Program-made: the position numbers and the translations under genes
In this document: piece by piece, positions 11,543 through 22,562 of the stretch
Position numbering within the stretch: the first letter of the stretch is position 1
Layout: every line of letters begins with the position of its first letter
The notes under the pieces: generated by a model
Seen by the model: the letters and a program-made list of their open reading frames with translations, nothing else
What the model was told of the DNA's origin: nothing
The model's database searches: none
Assembly (NCBI RefSeq): GCF_003589595.1
Contig: NW_020653854.1
Coordinates: 24,814,591-24,878,590 of the forward strand
DNA length: 64,000 nt
Source: Hyposmocoma kahamanoa
Taxonomy: Eukaryota; Arthropoda; Insecta; Lepidoptera; Cosmopterigidae
Reading direction: 5' to 3'

Positions 11543-14500
11543 ATGTTATTACTTGAGAAAAACACGGAGCTGCGTAAGTTGCCCGCGGGGAAACTTTGCA
11601 ACATCGTGAATATTCTGGAAACAGATAATGATTGGAAGAAGATTATGTCTCTCATACCCAGGAATCCTCGAAGCGAGTATTTCGAACCAAAATATAATAA
11701 CGAACACATCAAGTGAGTTCTTTTTAAAGAAATCTTATATTGTCTTTATGCAGTCCAGCACATCAATATCAACTTTGGATCGCTTTTATATTAAGCGTCG
11801 TAAAGTTGAATTTAAATAGTATGTGTGAAATTTGACGTACTTTTGACCCTGATTATGTTTATTTGCAAAAAACATAATCAGGGTTTTGTAAAATACTAAC
11901 ATATTCACAGGGCTTTATTAAACATCTTAACAAGTTTTGTTCCATGACTTTTCATAATTCATCAGATTTTAGTATCTAACGAAAATAATAGATAACTCCT
12001 AACTAACTAGCAGTAACAAAAGAAAGCAGTACTAGCGGTACTGATCAAAAAGGTGTGAGAGTAGAACAAAAACTGAAAAGTTTATATTTTGCTAAATTGT
12101 TTTATAAAAAATCATTGAGCAAAAGTTGTTTACAATGTTAGTAATATACATATATGGTTTCACATGCAAAATGGTGCCTTGACATTGAGTTGCAGACACC
12201 AGCCCATCACAAAATACCATACCATGTATATTATGATTAGTTAGTTTTGATAATGCTTGTTATATGGTAAAAAAGAGGTAAGTGCCCACGCTTAATTGAC
12301 GTCTGATTTCTACCAATAAAATTGTCTCTATGCTCTCCTACTTAGGCAATACCTTAATATTCAACGATGATGTAATGTATTATTAATGAACCAAATACTT
12401 TGAGTCATCATCATTAGCTGAATCTATTCAAAACTTACCTATTGGAAACTAAGTCACCGCGCATCATCAGGCCCTTTTATTCAGGAGTCATTCTTCTTCG
12501 GCATAGCATTTTAGACACTTGTTGATCTGCTTTTGCAAACTTGAGGTATTATTATTAGGATGGCTTATTCAGGGTGACAGTCCACCTTCAGACTAAATGG
12601 TACTAATCTGTCCCATTTATACCTGTAATGCTATAGGTGGCACTGGTTTATCCCAGTTATACCATTTGGTTATAAACAATGGTATAAATGGTACTGACCT
12701 GTCCCATTTATACCTGTAATGGTATAGGTGGCACTAGTTTATCCCAGTTACACCATTGGATTATAGATAATGGTATAAATGATACTGACCTGTCCCATTT
12801 ATACCTGTAATGGTATAGGTGGCACTAGTTTATCCCAGTTACACCATTGGATTATATATAATGGTATAAATGGTACTGACCTGTCCTATTTATACCTGTA
12901 ATGGTATAGGTGGCACTAGTTTATTCCAGTTATACCATTGGATTATAAATAATGGTATAACTGGACAGGTTAGTACCACTTATACCATTAATAGTATAAC
13001 TGGTCTGAAGGCGACAGTCCTTCATCATTGCGACCTGCAATGCAACCGATTGTGATGACTACTATTTACACTGTCGAATTGCGTCCACCGCGAAAGCCCT
13101 GGTTTGAGGACGGGGTACTTTCTAGGAATGCATTGATCTTAGCTTTTAGACTATGTACTGGCCACCTTACCCTAAATAAGTTTCTAACATCAAATAAAAA
13201 AGACCAGTATCTCCACTATGTAAATTCTGTAACAAAAAGATATGCTACATTTAATGGAATGTGGTCATGTGGCTCTGAGAAGCCAATTTCAATTAGGGGA
13301 TTTTTGGCAGGTTGGGGAGTTAAATGTCATGTTGCGTGAACCGTTAACCAAGAGGGCTAAAACTCTGTTCATACCTCTCGTGTACTTATGGTTTGTTTAT
13401 TGCAGACAAATAGAAGATCATGCAAGAGCAAGTAGCAGGAAGTGTGCTGAGATATTATTTGAAGAGTGGGGTACCTCCGGCAAGGTGCGACCTACACTCG
13501 TTACTTTGAGAGATGTTTGCACAAAGGCTACAATTTACCGGGCTGCTGATGAGATTTCAAGCATGATACAAGGTAAGAAATGTCTTGAGGGATGTTATGA
13601 AAGTAGACATTCAACTACTCCTTGGAATTTATTCCGGCATGACATTGCAGTCACGTGTTACATAAAATTATGAAATTGCCACAGCATACAGCACAGTACC
13701 ACACAGCTTTTGTAACAGAACCACCAAAAAATTTCGCCAAAATATCTTTAATCATGGACAGTCAAGATTAATAAAGAGCGCTTCCATTTGCATATGCTTT
13801 AAAGAAATATTTTCTCTTATGTTATCAAGTTATCATTAATCTATTGTTATTTTCAGAATCTCCCCCACCAAGACCCCAAGACGGGCCTGCAGCAAGAATA
13901 GACACAGATATATTGTCTACTTCCACACTGCAGCAGCCAGACAGTACAGCTCAAATAAAAACTGCCCCTGGCAAAGAACAAGCCGAATCCTTAGGCCACA
14001 AAACTACTGCTGAAATGGTGTCTGAAGGAAGAAACATACCCAACTCAAGTCAAGATGCTCAAGTCCCATGGCAAACTTGGCTTCCGAAAATTGATTCAAT
14101 GCTGACAAAATCAAATGTGGCTGGTATAGATTCTGAAATACTCAGAAACCAGGAATTAATTGACTTCCCTTACAAAGACCTTGAGAGAATTACAAAACGG
14201 TTTACTGATAAAAAGATTTACATTCCTGATCCTAATGGTGGGTCAGGTAAACTTGCTGGAAAAATTGGTAGTGGAGGTTTTGGAGAAGTTTATGCTGGTT
14301 TTCATACTATTTATGGACAGGTGGCTGTGAAAAAAGCACGTACACACCTAGTGTTTGATAAAAAACCTGATATTGCTGTAAAAGTATTTAATGCTGAAGT
14401 CAGGTTTCTTGCTCAGTTTAAGCATAAGAATATAGTTCCGATAATCGGGTATTCCATAGATGGACCACTGTGCATTGTGTGTGAATATATTGATGGTGGA

Positions 14501-15599
14501 TCTCTGCAAGATAAATTAGCAGCTAAAATACTGACAGAGAAACAACGTTTGAAGATAATGCTTGGTACAGCTGAGGGTTTGAAATATTTACATGGAGGCA
14601 AGAAATTGGAATCTAAGAAAGATAACATTGATTATGAAGCAAATGATTCAGAGCATTTTTCTAAAACTGGAAATTTTGTACATGGTGATATCAAGACAGC
14701 CAACATTTTATTGACTAGGGACTTCGTGCCAAAGGTATGTAGCTTCATATATTGTCATATTTTGCGTGTACTAAAATATATTTACATCTTCCTATGTCTG
14801 CAGTAACTGTGGCCTGCTAATTGACTACAGTAGTGAAATGAAATTACAAAAGTTTGGTTTCCTTATTGCCAATTAAGTTCTTTGATTTATTAATTTTCCT
14901 TTTAACTTTGTTTGCAAGTATATGATGTTGTCTATACCTCGTATGTGATTTGGATTTATTTTTTCAGGAAATATTTGTGTTATATTGTAAACATGTTGTC
15001 AAACCATGCTAATTCATTTCAATTAGTTAAATTATACCTCTCTTGGATGCTACATTACTCAAATAAAAAACATATTTAAATAATTAAATTATGAAAAAAT
15101 GCGTAGCCAAAGTTTTCACTCAAGGCATCAATAAATGGTTTAAATTTTAATATTTTTTCAGATATGTGACTTTGGATTAGGCAAGCAATACAATACTACC
15201 TGCATGACTTCATCACCAATGGGATCACACGCCTATATGGCTCCAGAAGGCTTCAAAGGCACCATAACTCAAGAAAATGACATTTACAGCTATGGTATAG
15301 TCCTTTTAGAGATGCTAACCGGACATGGCCCTATAGTTCACCAACATCGTGAAACTATCAATATAAAAGACTTTGTAGAAGAGAATTGTCCTAACAATGA
15401 GATACAGAATGTTCTAGACCCATTTATTGACAAATGGACAAAGGGTAAGGAGATATATACACTGGCGAAAAAGTGTTTGGAGTATCGCAGGAAGCAAAGG
15501 CCTAATGCAGAGGAAATTGTTGATACTTTGTACACTATTAGTGGTTTTGAGAAGGATGATGATAAAGGACTTCCACTTACCGTATTGCCATCTTATTAA
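11543..15599 (+). CDS. Death-domain serine/threonine kinase, IRAK4/Tube-like (Toll pathway)
   Basis: Exons 11543-11712, 13406-13572, 13857-14734 and 15162-15599 give 550 aa in phase. Residues 1 to about 110 form a death domain (ELRKLPAGKL, DNDWKKIM, ILFEEWGT), the module that binds MyD88 and Tube/Pelle in Toll signalling. A Ser/Thr/Gln-rich linker follows. The kinase domain starts near 240: G-loop GSGGFGEVY at about 250-258, ATP lysine K271 in VAVKK, catalytic Asp D390 in HGDIKTANILL, D408-F-G, and APE as MAPEG. The protein is about 90 residues longer than human IRAK4. The extra length comes from the linker and from a charged insert of about 25 residues between the LKYLHGG helix and the catalytic loop. 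The gatekeeper position aligns with Cys (C321, IVCEYIDGG), not the Tyr typical of IRAKs. The chosen ATG sits just upstream of the death domain. Insects have Pelle (IRAK1-like) and Tube/IRAK4-like proteins; the death-domain start and kinase body fit the second better. Confidence 0.87.
12579..13020. repeat. Four-unit 91-bp tandem array between inverted ends (satellite-like MITE)
   Basis: Four near-identical units of about 91 bp start at 12598, 12689, 12780 and 12871 (each holds 'ctgtcccatttatacctg' and 'aatggtataggtggcact'). The array is bounded by inverted ends: CCTTCAGAC with ACTAATCTGTCC on the left, and the complement of GGACAGGTTAGT with GTCTGAAGG on the right. Each unit contains its own small dyad (accattggatt...aatggt). 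Lies in intron 1 of the IRAK4-like gene. Confidence 0.75.
13028..13345 (+). mobile_element. Non-LTR retrotransposon 3' coding fragment
   Basis: The frame reads ALILAFRLCTGHLTLNKFL, the conserved helix that follows the RNase H domain in I/R1/Jockey-type ORF2 proteins. After a frameshift come remnants of the terminal Cys-His region and GDFWQVGELNVML. Broken, no start, inside intron 1 of the kinase gene directly after the tandem array. Confidence 0.55.
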
Positions 15600-16617
15600 T
15601 ATAACCAAAATTAATGATCTAATTTCTACCCTGCTTATATTTTTTTATGAATATTTACATATATACATATATTTTTAGATAATATATTACAAAAATGCTA
15701 CTAAACAGGCAGACAGGGTAGAAAATTGATAAGGGCAAATAATTAATCGAAAAATTACATTTGAGAATATCGTCATTAACTTTCATTGGTTGGACCATAT
15801 GCACGTCTTTTCCAAATAAGGGCTAGTACCCTCTACAAGAAATTCTCTACAGCATGTCAGCACGCGGAAGTATCCAGTAGCGTCCTGAGCTGTGGCCACC
15901 TGAACGCCCTCAGACATTCCTTAAAATTTTTTACAGTCCCCGGGTCACTCTTATATCCAGTGGTGCAGTTAAATCAGTATAAAACACTTCTTACTAATAA
16001 GGTGCTATATGAGTAAATAAATAAAACGCACATTTGCGTATTACTTACACAAATATATTTTTAGATAGTTCTTATATAATTCTAATGATAAATGAAATGT
16101 GATATATGTTGTTTATGGCACATAGCTGCAGCATAATAGTGACTGCATGTACAATCAATGATTAAAAGAACTAAGTAGATATTTAATATAAACTACGACA
16201 ATTAAGATTTAAGATTTTCATGGTAAACTTAATAATTAGCATTAGCTATTTCAAGTGTCTGCAGGAGGTAAAGAATAGTCACTCCATGATAATAAACGTG
16301 TGATAGTGATAATTAGTTACAATCATTAACATTTATACATCAATATTTTTTGTTTTGTCAATATTTTTGGCATTTATTGAACTACATAAATTTTTTTTTT
16401 GTTATTTTTATTTATAAATACATGGATTTTTTTTACATTTTTGTTTTATTGAATATACAGGTGTACTATATTGCTAAACACTTTTATAAGCAAATTATTT
16501 TTTTTTTTGTCATTTTTCCAGTTTTATTTGGCATAAAATTAGTAAAATAAGTTAAATAATACTGATTTGACTCATGCATCTACTGTTTTAAACATACACA
16601 TATAAATTAAATGGAGC
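15600..16617. other. Convergent intergenic region (IRAK4-like / TTI2 3' ends)
   Basis: AT-rich, with long T runs at 16380-16550. Holds 3' untranslated sequence of both genes: AATAAA near 16016 for the kinase and its plus-strand complement tttatt at 16523 for TTI2. A 76-codon open frame at 15786-16016 has no recognised family. Confidence 0.5.
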
Positions 16618-19600
16618 TTACATAGGGTGAGAGCAATGTGCGCGTACCTCTTCAACTCTGTCAGTGAACTGCCTCGGTGGCTGTTCCAAACATTTCACAA
16701 TGCTAAGCTGTTCATCCTCAGTACAAATTGTGATCAGTGTAGCGATGAGCTTCACGACTTTCCTGCAGTTCTCTGGCTTTGAAGCGCACTGTAGCTTCAT
16801 CATTTCAGCAAGAATCCTGTAGTCGGTCTGCAGGTTCCACACACACCAAGTGTGCTTTATCCATTCTTTGAGACACTGCAAACAGTAGAACTCCCTTATT
16901 CCTGTTATTGTATTATTATTATGTTGATTGTGAGCGTTATTATTCCTTTACTCCTTCAACTGCCTCCATGGTCGAACGGTTACCATGCCGGACTGCCACG
17001 CAGAGGTCCCAGGTTAGATTCCCGGCCGGGAGAAATATTTGTATGGCCTACATTTATTTTTCTCGTGACTTTGGGTGTAATTTGTGGTTGTCTATGAGTG
17101 TGCCCATGTCACCCGCGACACAGGGTTTCCCTAGTGCGGGGTTATGTTGAGTGTATGCAGTATTAATATTATTCCATCAAATTCGATTAGATTAGTTTTC
17201 TCGACAGAATTCCCAACTTGGCATTCTCATAATTTCTCGTTTAATTTCATAATGCAAAAAAATATTTACAAAGTTTGGTGCCAAATGTGGATGATGATAA
17301 TCTCTTTAAACACAACTACATAATAATGAGTGATCGAAATTGGAGTTAATTTCGCTAAACTAAAGGATAATGTGGACATTCCCTTTTTTAGTGAACATTC
17401 CCAAGTTTTCTAAATTTTTCTATAGTGTGTTTGTGGTACCGTTGCGCATCGTTGTTGTCGATTTCCATAACACAAGTGCCTTAGTTACTTTGGGATCGTA
17501 GCACCATATGTGATGTTGTCTAATATTTATTTATTCAATTTAAAACATTTTACCCCTTTTCTTCTGTGAAGTATTGATATGTTCCACTTTCAAGTAAGCT
17601 TTAATTGGTTGACAGGTATTATTTTAAGCCTGCACTGAACTTGTTCTCAGTGTAGTCTTTTACTAGTTTCTAATACGTTCTTATATGTTAGGGATATAAA
17701 GAAAAGGTTGGCCTAAAAAAGAGCAACAAATAACAGAAATACTTATTAAAATGTAAAAAAAGAGTAACAAAAATCGAAAATACGTATTGAATGTAATGTT
17801 ATATATCCCTATAAACTTACCTCTAAAACATCATTCAGGAGCACATCCTGAATGTCTTTATTGCAGCACAAAATAATTCCATCAACAATAGCTAAGTGAA
17901 ACCTGCGTCTCTTAGCGCATTTGGTGCGAAGCATTTGGATCAATTTCGTAGTGAATCTGTACAGATTCAGTTTTCTGTATACATTAGACTCATTCAGAAC
18001 TTGTTCAAGTGTTAGAGCATAGGTTTCGTCAGTCTTCTGCTCCTGCAAGCCAGACATAAAAGTTTAGCAAACATTTTAAGACTTCACAGATAAAAAGGCT
18101 AATATGGTGGCAAAAATAAGTATTGATATAATTAAATCTGTCATATTTCAAAATTATTTAGGAATGTGTGGTCAAGAGCACAACAAGCTTTACATTTTTG
18201 TACGAATATCGCCCCCAGAGCTAGATATAGCCGCAGATATGCTGCCGTCTGTAACACAGCATGTAAATACTTTTTATTTACCTATATTATGTATAGTTCC
18301 TTAGATAGTGGAACATGATTCATATCCTACGACAAGGTCTACCGCTTAACTAATCCGGTTCCTGAGGGAGTGATGCGGTGCGGGAGAAGTGACAGTTTAC
18401 GTAATAGTTAGTTGTCGCACTGCACACGGGATAATTTCTAAAGATTTTTCTGACAATATTCAATAGCAAGTTTTTTTAAACAAAAGGGCCAAGTGGCTTG
18501 TCTGCCCATTTCACTTATCAATGAAGTCTCTATTAGTCTCTGTCTCCCACACCACAGAGCTATCTCAGGAACCGGCTCAGTTAAGCGGTAGGCCTGTAGT
18601 TTATGTGAGATTAAAAAAAAAATGTGATTATGATGAGAGCTGAATTAATATAAAGTGAATATAAATAGATTGGTGTATGTGTTTAGATAGACCAGCCCCC
18701 GTAGCATGGTTACACATGATAGTCGCAACAAGCCCGATAAAATTGAAGTAAGCGCGCGCTATTGGCTATCTAAATTAGATCTGATTGATTTATTTGTGAT
18801 TTTTAAAAATTAAAGCGACTATGTCGAGAGCAGAATTAATATTAAAAATAGACGAGTGAATGTACTTAAAGTGATTAGTATAAACAGTCTTCACCTTCAC
18901 ACTGTCCGGTAATAGCAGCAGAAGTTGCAGCAAACTTCCAATCACCAAGTTAGTGACCTCTGCGTCACGTTCTGTGAAGGCCTTCAGCAGAGTGCCATGG
19001 ATTACCTCATAGTAGTTGCCTGTGTCAAAGACATTTGGCTCCTGCAATGATTTTTTATTGTTATTTTAATCTACTTACATTTAGGACATCACAAATCACA
19101 ACCTCCAAAGATGCGTTTTGAACTATGATGCTTGTCAAATGTTGACTATAAACCACATTTTAACCGACTTCAAAAAAAGGAGGACTCAATTCGACTATGT
19201 TTGTTTTTACTTTTTTTATGTTACATGATATCTCCGGTATTTGTGAATCAATTTTGATAATTCTATTTTTGTTGGGAAGAGGGTACCTCAGTAGTGGTCC
19301 AATTTTCTTCAAAATTAGAAGAAAATATTCCTCTAAAGGTGGCTGTTCATGCATGAAGACTTAATTTTATAAATAGCGCTAAATTTTGTAAGGAGCAATT
19401 TTGCTATGCTCCAATTTAAGGCGTTTTTCTATCAATATACTTTAAACAGTGAGCACCAAGCTTCATTATCTCCAGTATTAAGGCCCAAATAGTGGCGAAC
19501 TAGAGGATGAATCTGGTTCTGTGTACTTTCCAGTAACTGATTTTTGTAGTACTCTCTACTGAGATTATCTTGCATTTATTGCAGTTGAAATAATGACTCC

Positions 19601-21297
19601 AAAACTTTACACAACAGTGTCAAGTGTCAATCAATGAATATTGTAACCACACATAGAAAATAAATAAGTTAACAGTGAATAAAGAGTTAGGGAGTTATCA
19701 CGGACTAAAGCCTGGTAATCAGCTGATGGTCCTACACGTGTGACTGAATTTGTTGGAAAACCTTTTCGCTGGCACGTCTTCTATGTAGGTTGTCTGTGTT
19801 TGTTTCAAATTTTGATTAAAGTTTTTAGTGTTCTTTGTCGCAACGACTCATAAAAATAACTTGTTTGTTTTTATTTTTGTAGAAATTTTGTGGCATAGAA
19901 GACTCATATCTTCACAGAATTACCTTAGTGTTTAGAATTATATGTAATGTGATGCTTTTTTCAGTATTTTATTTGTTGTTCGTTCAGTCTTGGAACGTTT
20001 TCACTCTGCATTGAACAAACATATCTTTTATTATAATAATTAATTATTTTTAAAATCTTAACTAATTTAAATATTTAAGAGCAACTGAGTGTCAGAAAAT
20101 AGTTGTGGTAACCTTTTAGAGATAAATTCAATTTGAATGGGACCGACTCACCACATGTTGCAAAATGGAGGCACAACTTTTGAGCCCACTAATTCTATTG
20201 GTTGGCACAAAATCTTCAATCAGGAGCAGTGCAATCGGTAGAGTTTTCACGAGATTCACTTGGATCTTGAAATCCTAAAACAAATAATAACTTTAAACTC
20301 CAATGACTCACAAATTTAGACACCACATAGTTCCAAGTTTGTCTCCTCAACAATGCATAATAGCAAAATCAGCAAAATCTCCTCAAGGAGTTAAGTTCAG
20401 ATGTCTGAGTGCACCCCATTGTTAATTATTCAAAAAAATGAGGTGGAAACAATTCGCTTAATGCAAATGCAGACTGAAGGGGACTGTCGACATGGCAAGT
20501 AGCACTGAACAGCGCGCGGGTTCTTCGTGGCAGGTAGCACTACTGATAAACAAGAGGATAAATCCACTCTGAGTTTGTTGATTGTCGAAAGCGCGACCGA
20601 GGCGCGCCGCCGGTCTACGTGGCGCGTAGCGCTATGCGTCGTGCATTCTTCAAGGCGCGTAGCACTACGTATCGCACGTTGTTCATGCTGCGTAGCACAT
20701 CGCTTTACGCGCATCATATTCTATGTACTAACAATAACAGTAACAAATTTATAAACCTACAACATCATACTACAAATCTACAACCGCCCTTGCGTAATAT
20801 ACTAAACACAGCCTTACTTTTACATCCTGAATGATCGAGTTATAGACATCAATGAGACTTGGGTACTTCTTGAAATTTTCAGGAGTCAATTTTTGGTGGA
20901 GCTCCTCCATAGCCTTATCGAATATGGCCTGGCGGTCAAGCTGCTCCGCTTTCAACACATCATCTAGTTTTACTCCGTAAATAAGCTCGAAAGATGCGTT
21001 AAACTTGTTGGTGTACTCGGTGATCACCTCGGTAGTCCAAAGAATGTTAGTTTGCAAATCCACATACAAGATCCATAAGTAAGCAATAATTCGCGTAGAT
21101 CCTTTCAAATTCTCCTTTAAATCAGCATCATCCAACAATTTTATTAGTTCGTAGAAATGTTGAGAGAATCGATTTTTGTAAATGTCGAACTCCCCATGAG
21201 TTTCACATTCTTCGAAGTCTCTGCTTAGTTTAGGCACTAGGCAGTGTTCGATACTTCGTATCATTAGTTGTTCCAGACTGAGAGAATCCATTTTCAC
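16618..21297 (-). CDS. TTI2: Probable TELO2-interacting protein 2 (TTI2), TTT complex
   Basis: Minus-strand exons 21297-20818, 20274-20152, 19041-18895, 18042-17821 and 16875-16618 (TAA). All introns are phase 0, giving 409 aa. The protein is all-helical, HEAT-repeat-like, with no catalytic motif. The best landmark is the hydrophobic-acidic stretch LPIALLLIEDF followed by a helix with a conserved Gly (about residues 172-200). It resembles the 'L-x-hydrophobic-D/E-D' HEAT signature I associate with the Tti2 family. In other animals TTI2 joins TELO2 and TTI1 to stabilise PIKK kinases (ATM, ATR, mTOR) with HSP90. An AATAAA signal (plus strand tttatt, 16523-16528) lies about 90 nt after the stop. 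The first ATG is at 21297, with an alternative two codons in. The introns hold a SINE (16962), a MITE (18335), a dispersed repeat (19162) and a GC-rich motif cluster (20460-20720). The family is assigned from remembered motifs only; another HEAT-repeat protein is possible. Confidence 0.65.
16962..17160 (+). repeat. tRNA-derived SINE, family 1, copy 2 (most complete)
   Basis: Starts GCCTCCATGGTCGAACGGTT with A-box-like TGGTCGAACGG. Follows with GCAGAGGTCCCAGGTTAGAT, the body 'gagaaatatttgtatggcct', and a tail 'cacagggtttccctagtgcg'. Inside the last intron of TTI2, antisense to it. Confidence 0.75.
18335..18595. mobile_element. MITE with about 35-bp inverted ends
   Basis: Left end AGGTCTACCGCTTAACTAAT then CCGGTTCCTGAG. 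The right end inverted gives AGGCCTACCGCTTAACTGAG then CCGGTTCCTGAG. Non-coding, 261 bp, in TTI2 intron 3. No clear target duplication. Confidence 0.65.
19162..19600. repeat. 'AACCGACTTCAAAA' dispersed repeat, copy 1
   Basis: Begins AACCGACTTCAAAAAAAGGA and includes 'gggtacctcagtagtggtcc' and 'gaggatgaatctggtt'. These words recur at 29489, 59982 and 63055. Complete copies end with the same AACCGAC word inverted, so this is a short-TIR non-autonomous element. Superfamily not assigned. Confidence 0.6.
20460..20720. repeat. GC-rich block with degenerate 'cgtagca(c/t)' motif in TTI2 intron 1
   Basis: The words 'gtagcact', 'gcgtagc' and 'gcgcgtagcacta' recur at least seven times over 260 bp, giving overlapping but unrecognisable open frames on both strands. 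It looks like a degenerate simple repeat, not coding sequence. Confidence 0.4.
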
Positions 21298-22562
21298 TCA
21301 ACGTAAATTAGAATTTTCACCAATTAATCAATACAAGACCTAATGATTCTAAACTTTTTAGAAACAAATCTTCATTTTTAACGTTCTGTTGTTTTGTCTA
21401 TGATCGGGCGATCACGGCTTGACAACTTGATTGTCGTTCGTTTAAATTAAAGCGCACATTCCTAGGTAAACGTGTCGACCATGTTGGTTGATATGCTAGT
21501 CAACATGGATTACTTACTCCAAAAAATGTCGATTGAGATATTAGCTAACACAAAGCGAACAAAGCTAACAGCATGATTTACAGTGAATATTATTATTATA
21601 TAATGTAAACGTAAAGTGGCTAATGTACGAATGCAAATTTACTCTAATGCTCAGGCCACACAGAGGCGGCCGCAGCGTTCCGGGCGCAGGAATTTTTGTA
21701 ATATACGAGTTTATATGAACCCTGCCACACTGAAACGCACGGCAAATGCGCGACGTTTCAGTATGGCAGGATTCATATAATATATATAAACTTCCCGCGG
21801 CCGCCTCTGTGTGGCCAGAGCATTATTGTAATGCATGTTAACTATAAACAACTTTACGGTTTGCATTCTGTAACTGTGCCTTGTATAAATAAATAAGTAC
21901 CGATAAGGCATTTTGTTTACATACATACATTGCTTGGTTCCTTGTAACCGATGCAACACGAACTATACATATATTTGTTCACTCTTGATTACCTTATTTA
22001 AGACCTTGGCTGCAAGGTGCTCCCAAGAGTAAATAATATATTTAACACACAATGCAAACTATATGTTTTCATGGGCTTATTAATAATAACAATAATAACG
22101 TACACATTCAACATAGCTAATAATTTAAGAATGTGCAATGTAAACTGCTTCCTATGATAAACTATGTTAATAATCCTTGCTCTCAAATGTAGTAAGCATA
22201 GGTATAATTGTTATTTTATTAGCCATTTCCCATGTCTATGTAAATATTAACCATTAACACAATTATAACTCTAGTATCATTGATCGATAATAATTTACAC
22301 AATTTTAAATATTCCCATTCGCCTCGGAAGTAAACCGATAGACCGATATACTGAATTACAGCTACCGTGCGCTCGAACGCGGCCGGGCTTGAAGCCTTAT
22401 TTTATTATCTGACAATATTTTCTATATGGTCACATTATCTGTGAAATGTCAACGAATTGAGCAAAAAAAATTTTGTTAAAAAAATTATATAATTTCTTGA
22501 ACAAAATAGTAAACAAACAATCCCCTTCCTGAAATCTATTCAGTGGTGAATAAACTGCTACA
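21298..22562. other. Bidirectional spacer between TTI2 and MIC13
   Basis: Head-to-head start codons 1.27 kb apart. It should hold both promoters; none is recognisable by motif. The centre is occupied by the palindromic element at 21651-21824. The rest is AT-rich without coding signal. Confidence 0.5.
21651..21824. mobile_element. Foldback MITE with GGCCACACAGAGGCGGCCGC ends
   Basis: Ends ATGCTCAGGCCACACAGAGG(CGGCCGC) and the near-perfect inverse at 21804-21830 differ by one base. A second nested inverted repeat (CACTGAAACG / CGTTTCAGTATGG with tatgaaccctg / caggattcata) lies inside, so almost the whole element can fold on itself. Possible TA duplication. Located between the two divergent promoters. 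Confidence 0.65.

Noticed and set aside
13844..13858. ATG at 13844 as start of the kinase gene
   Set aside because: It lies in the polypyrimidine/acceptor region of intron 2; upstream death-domain exons join in phase.
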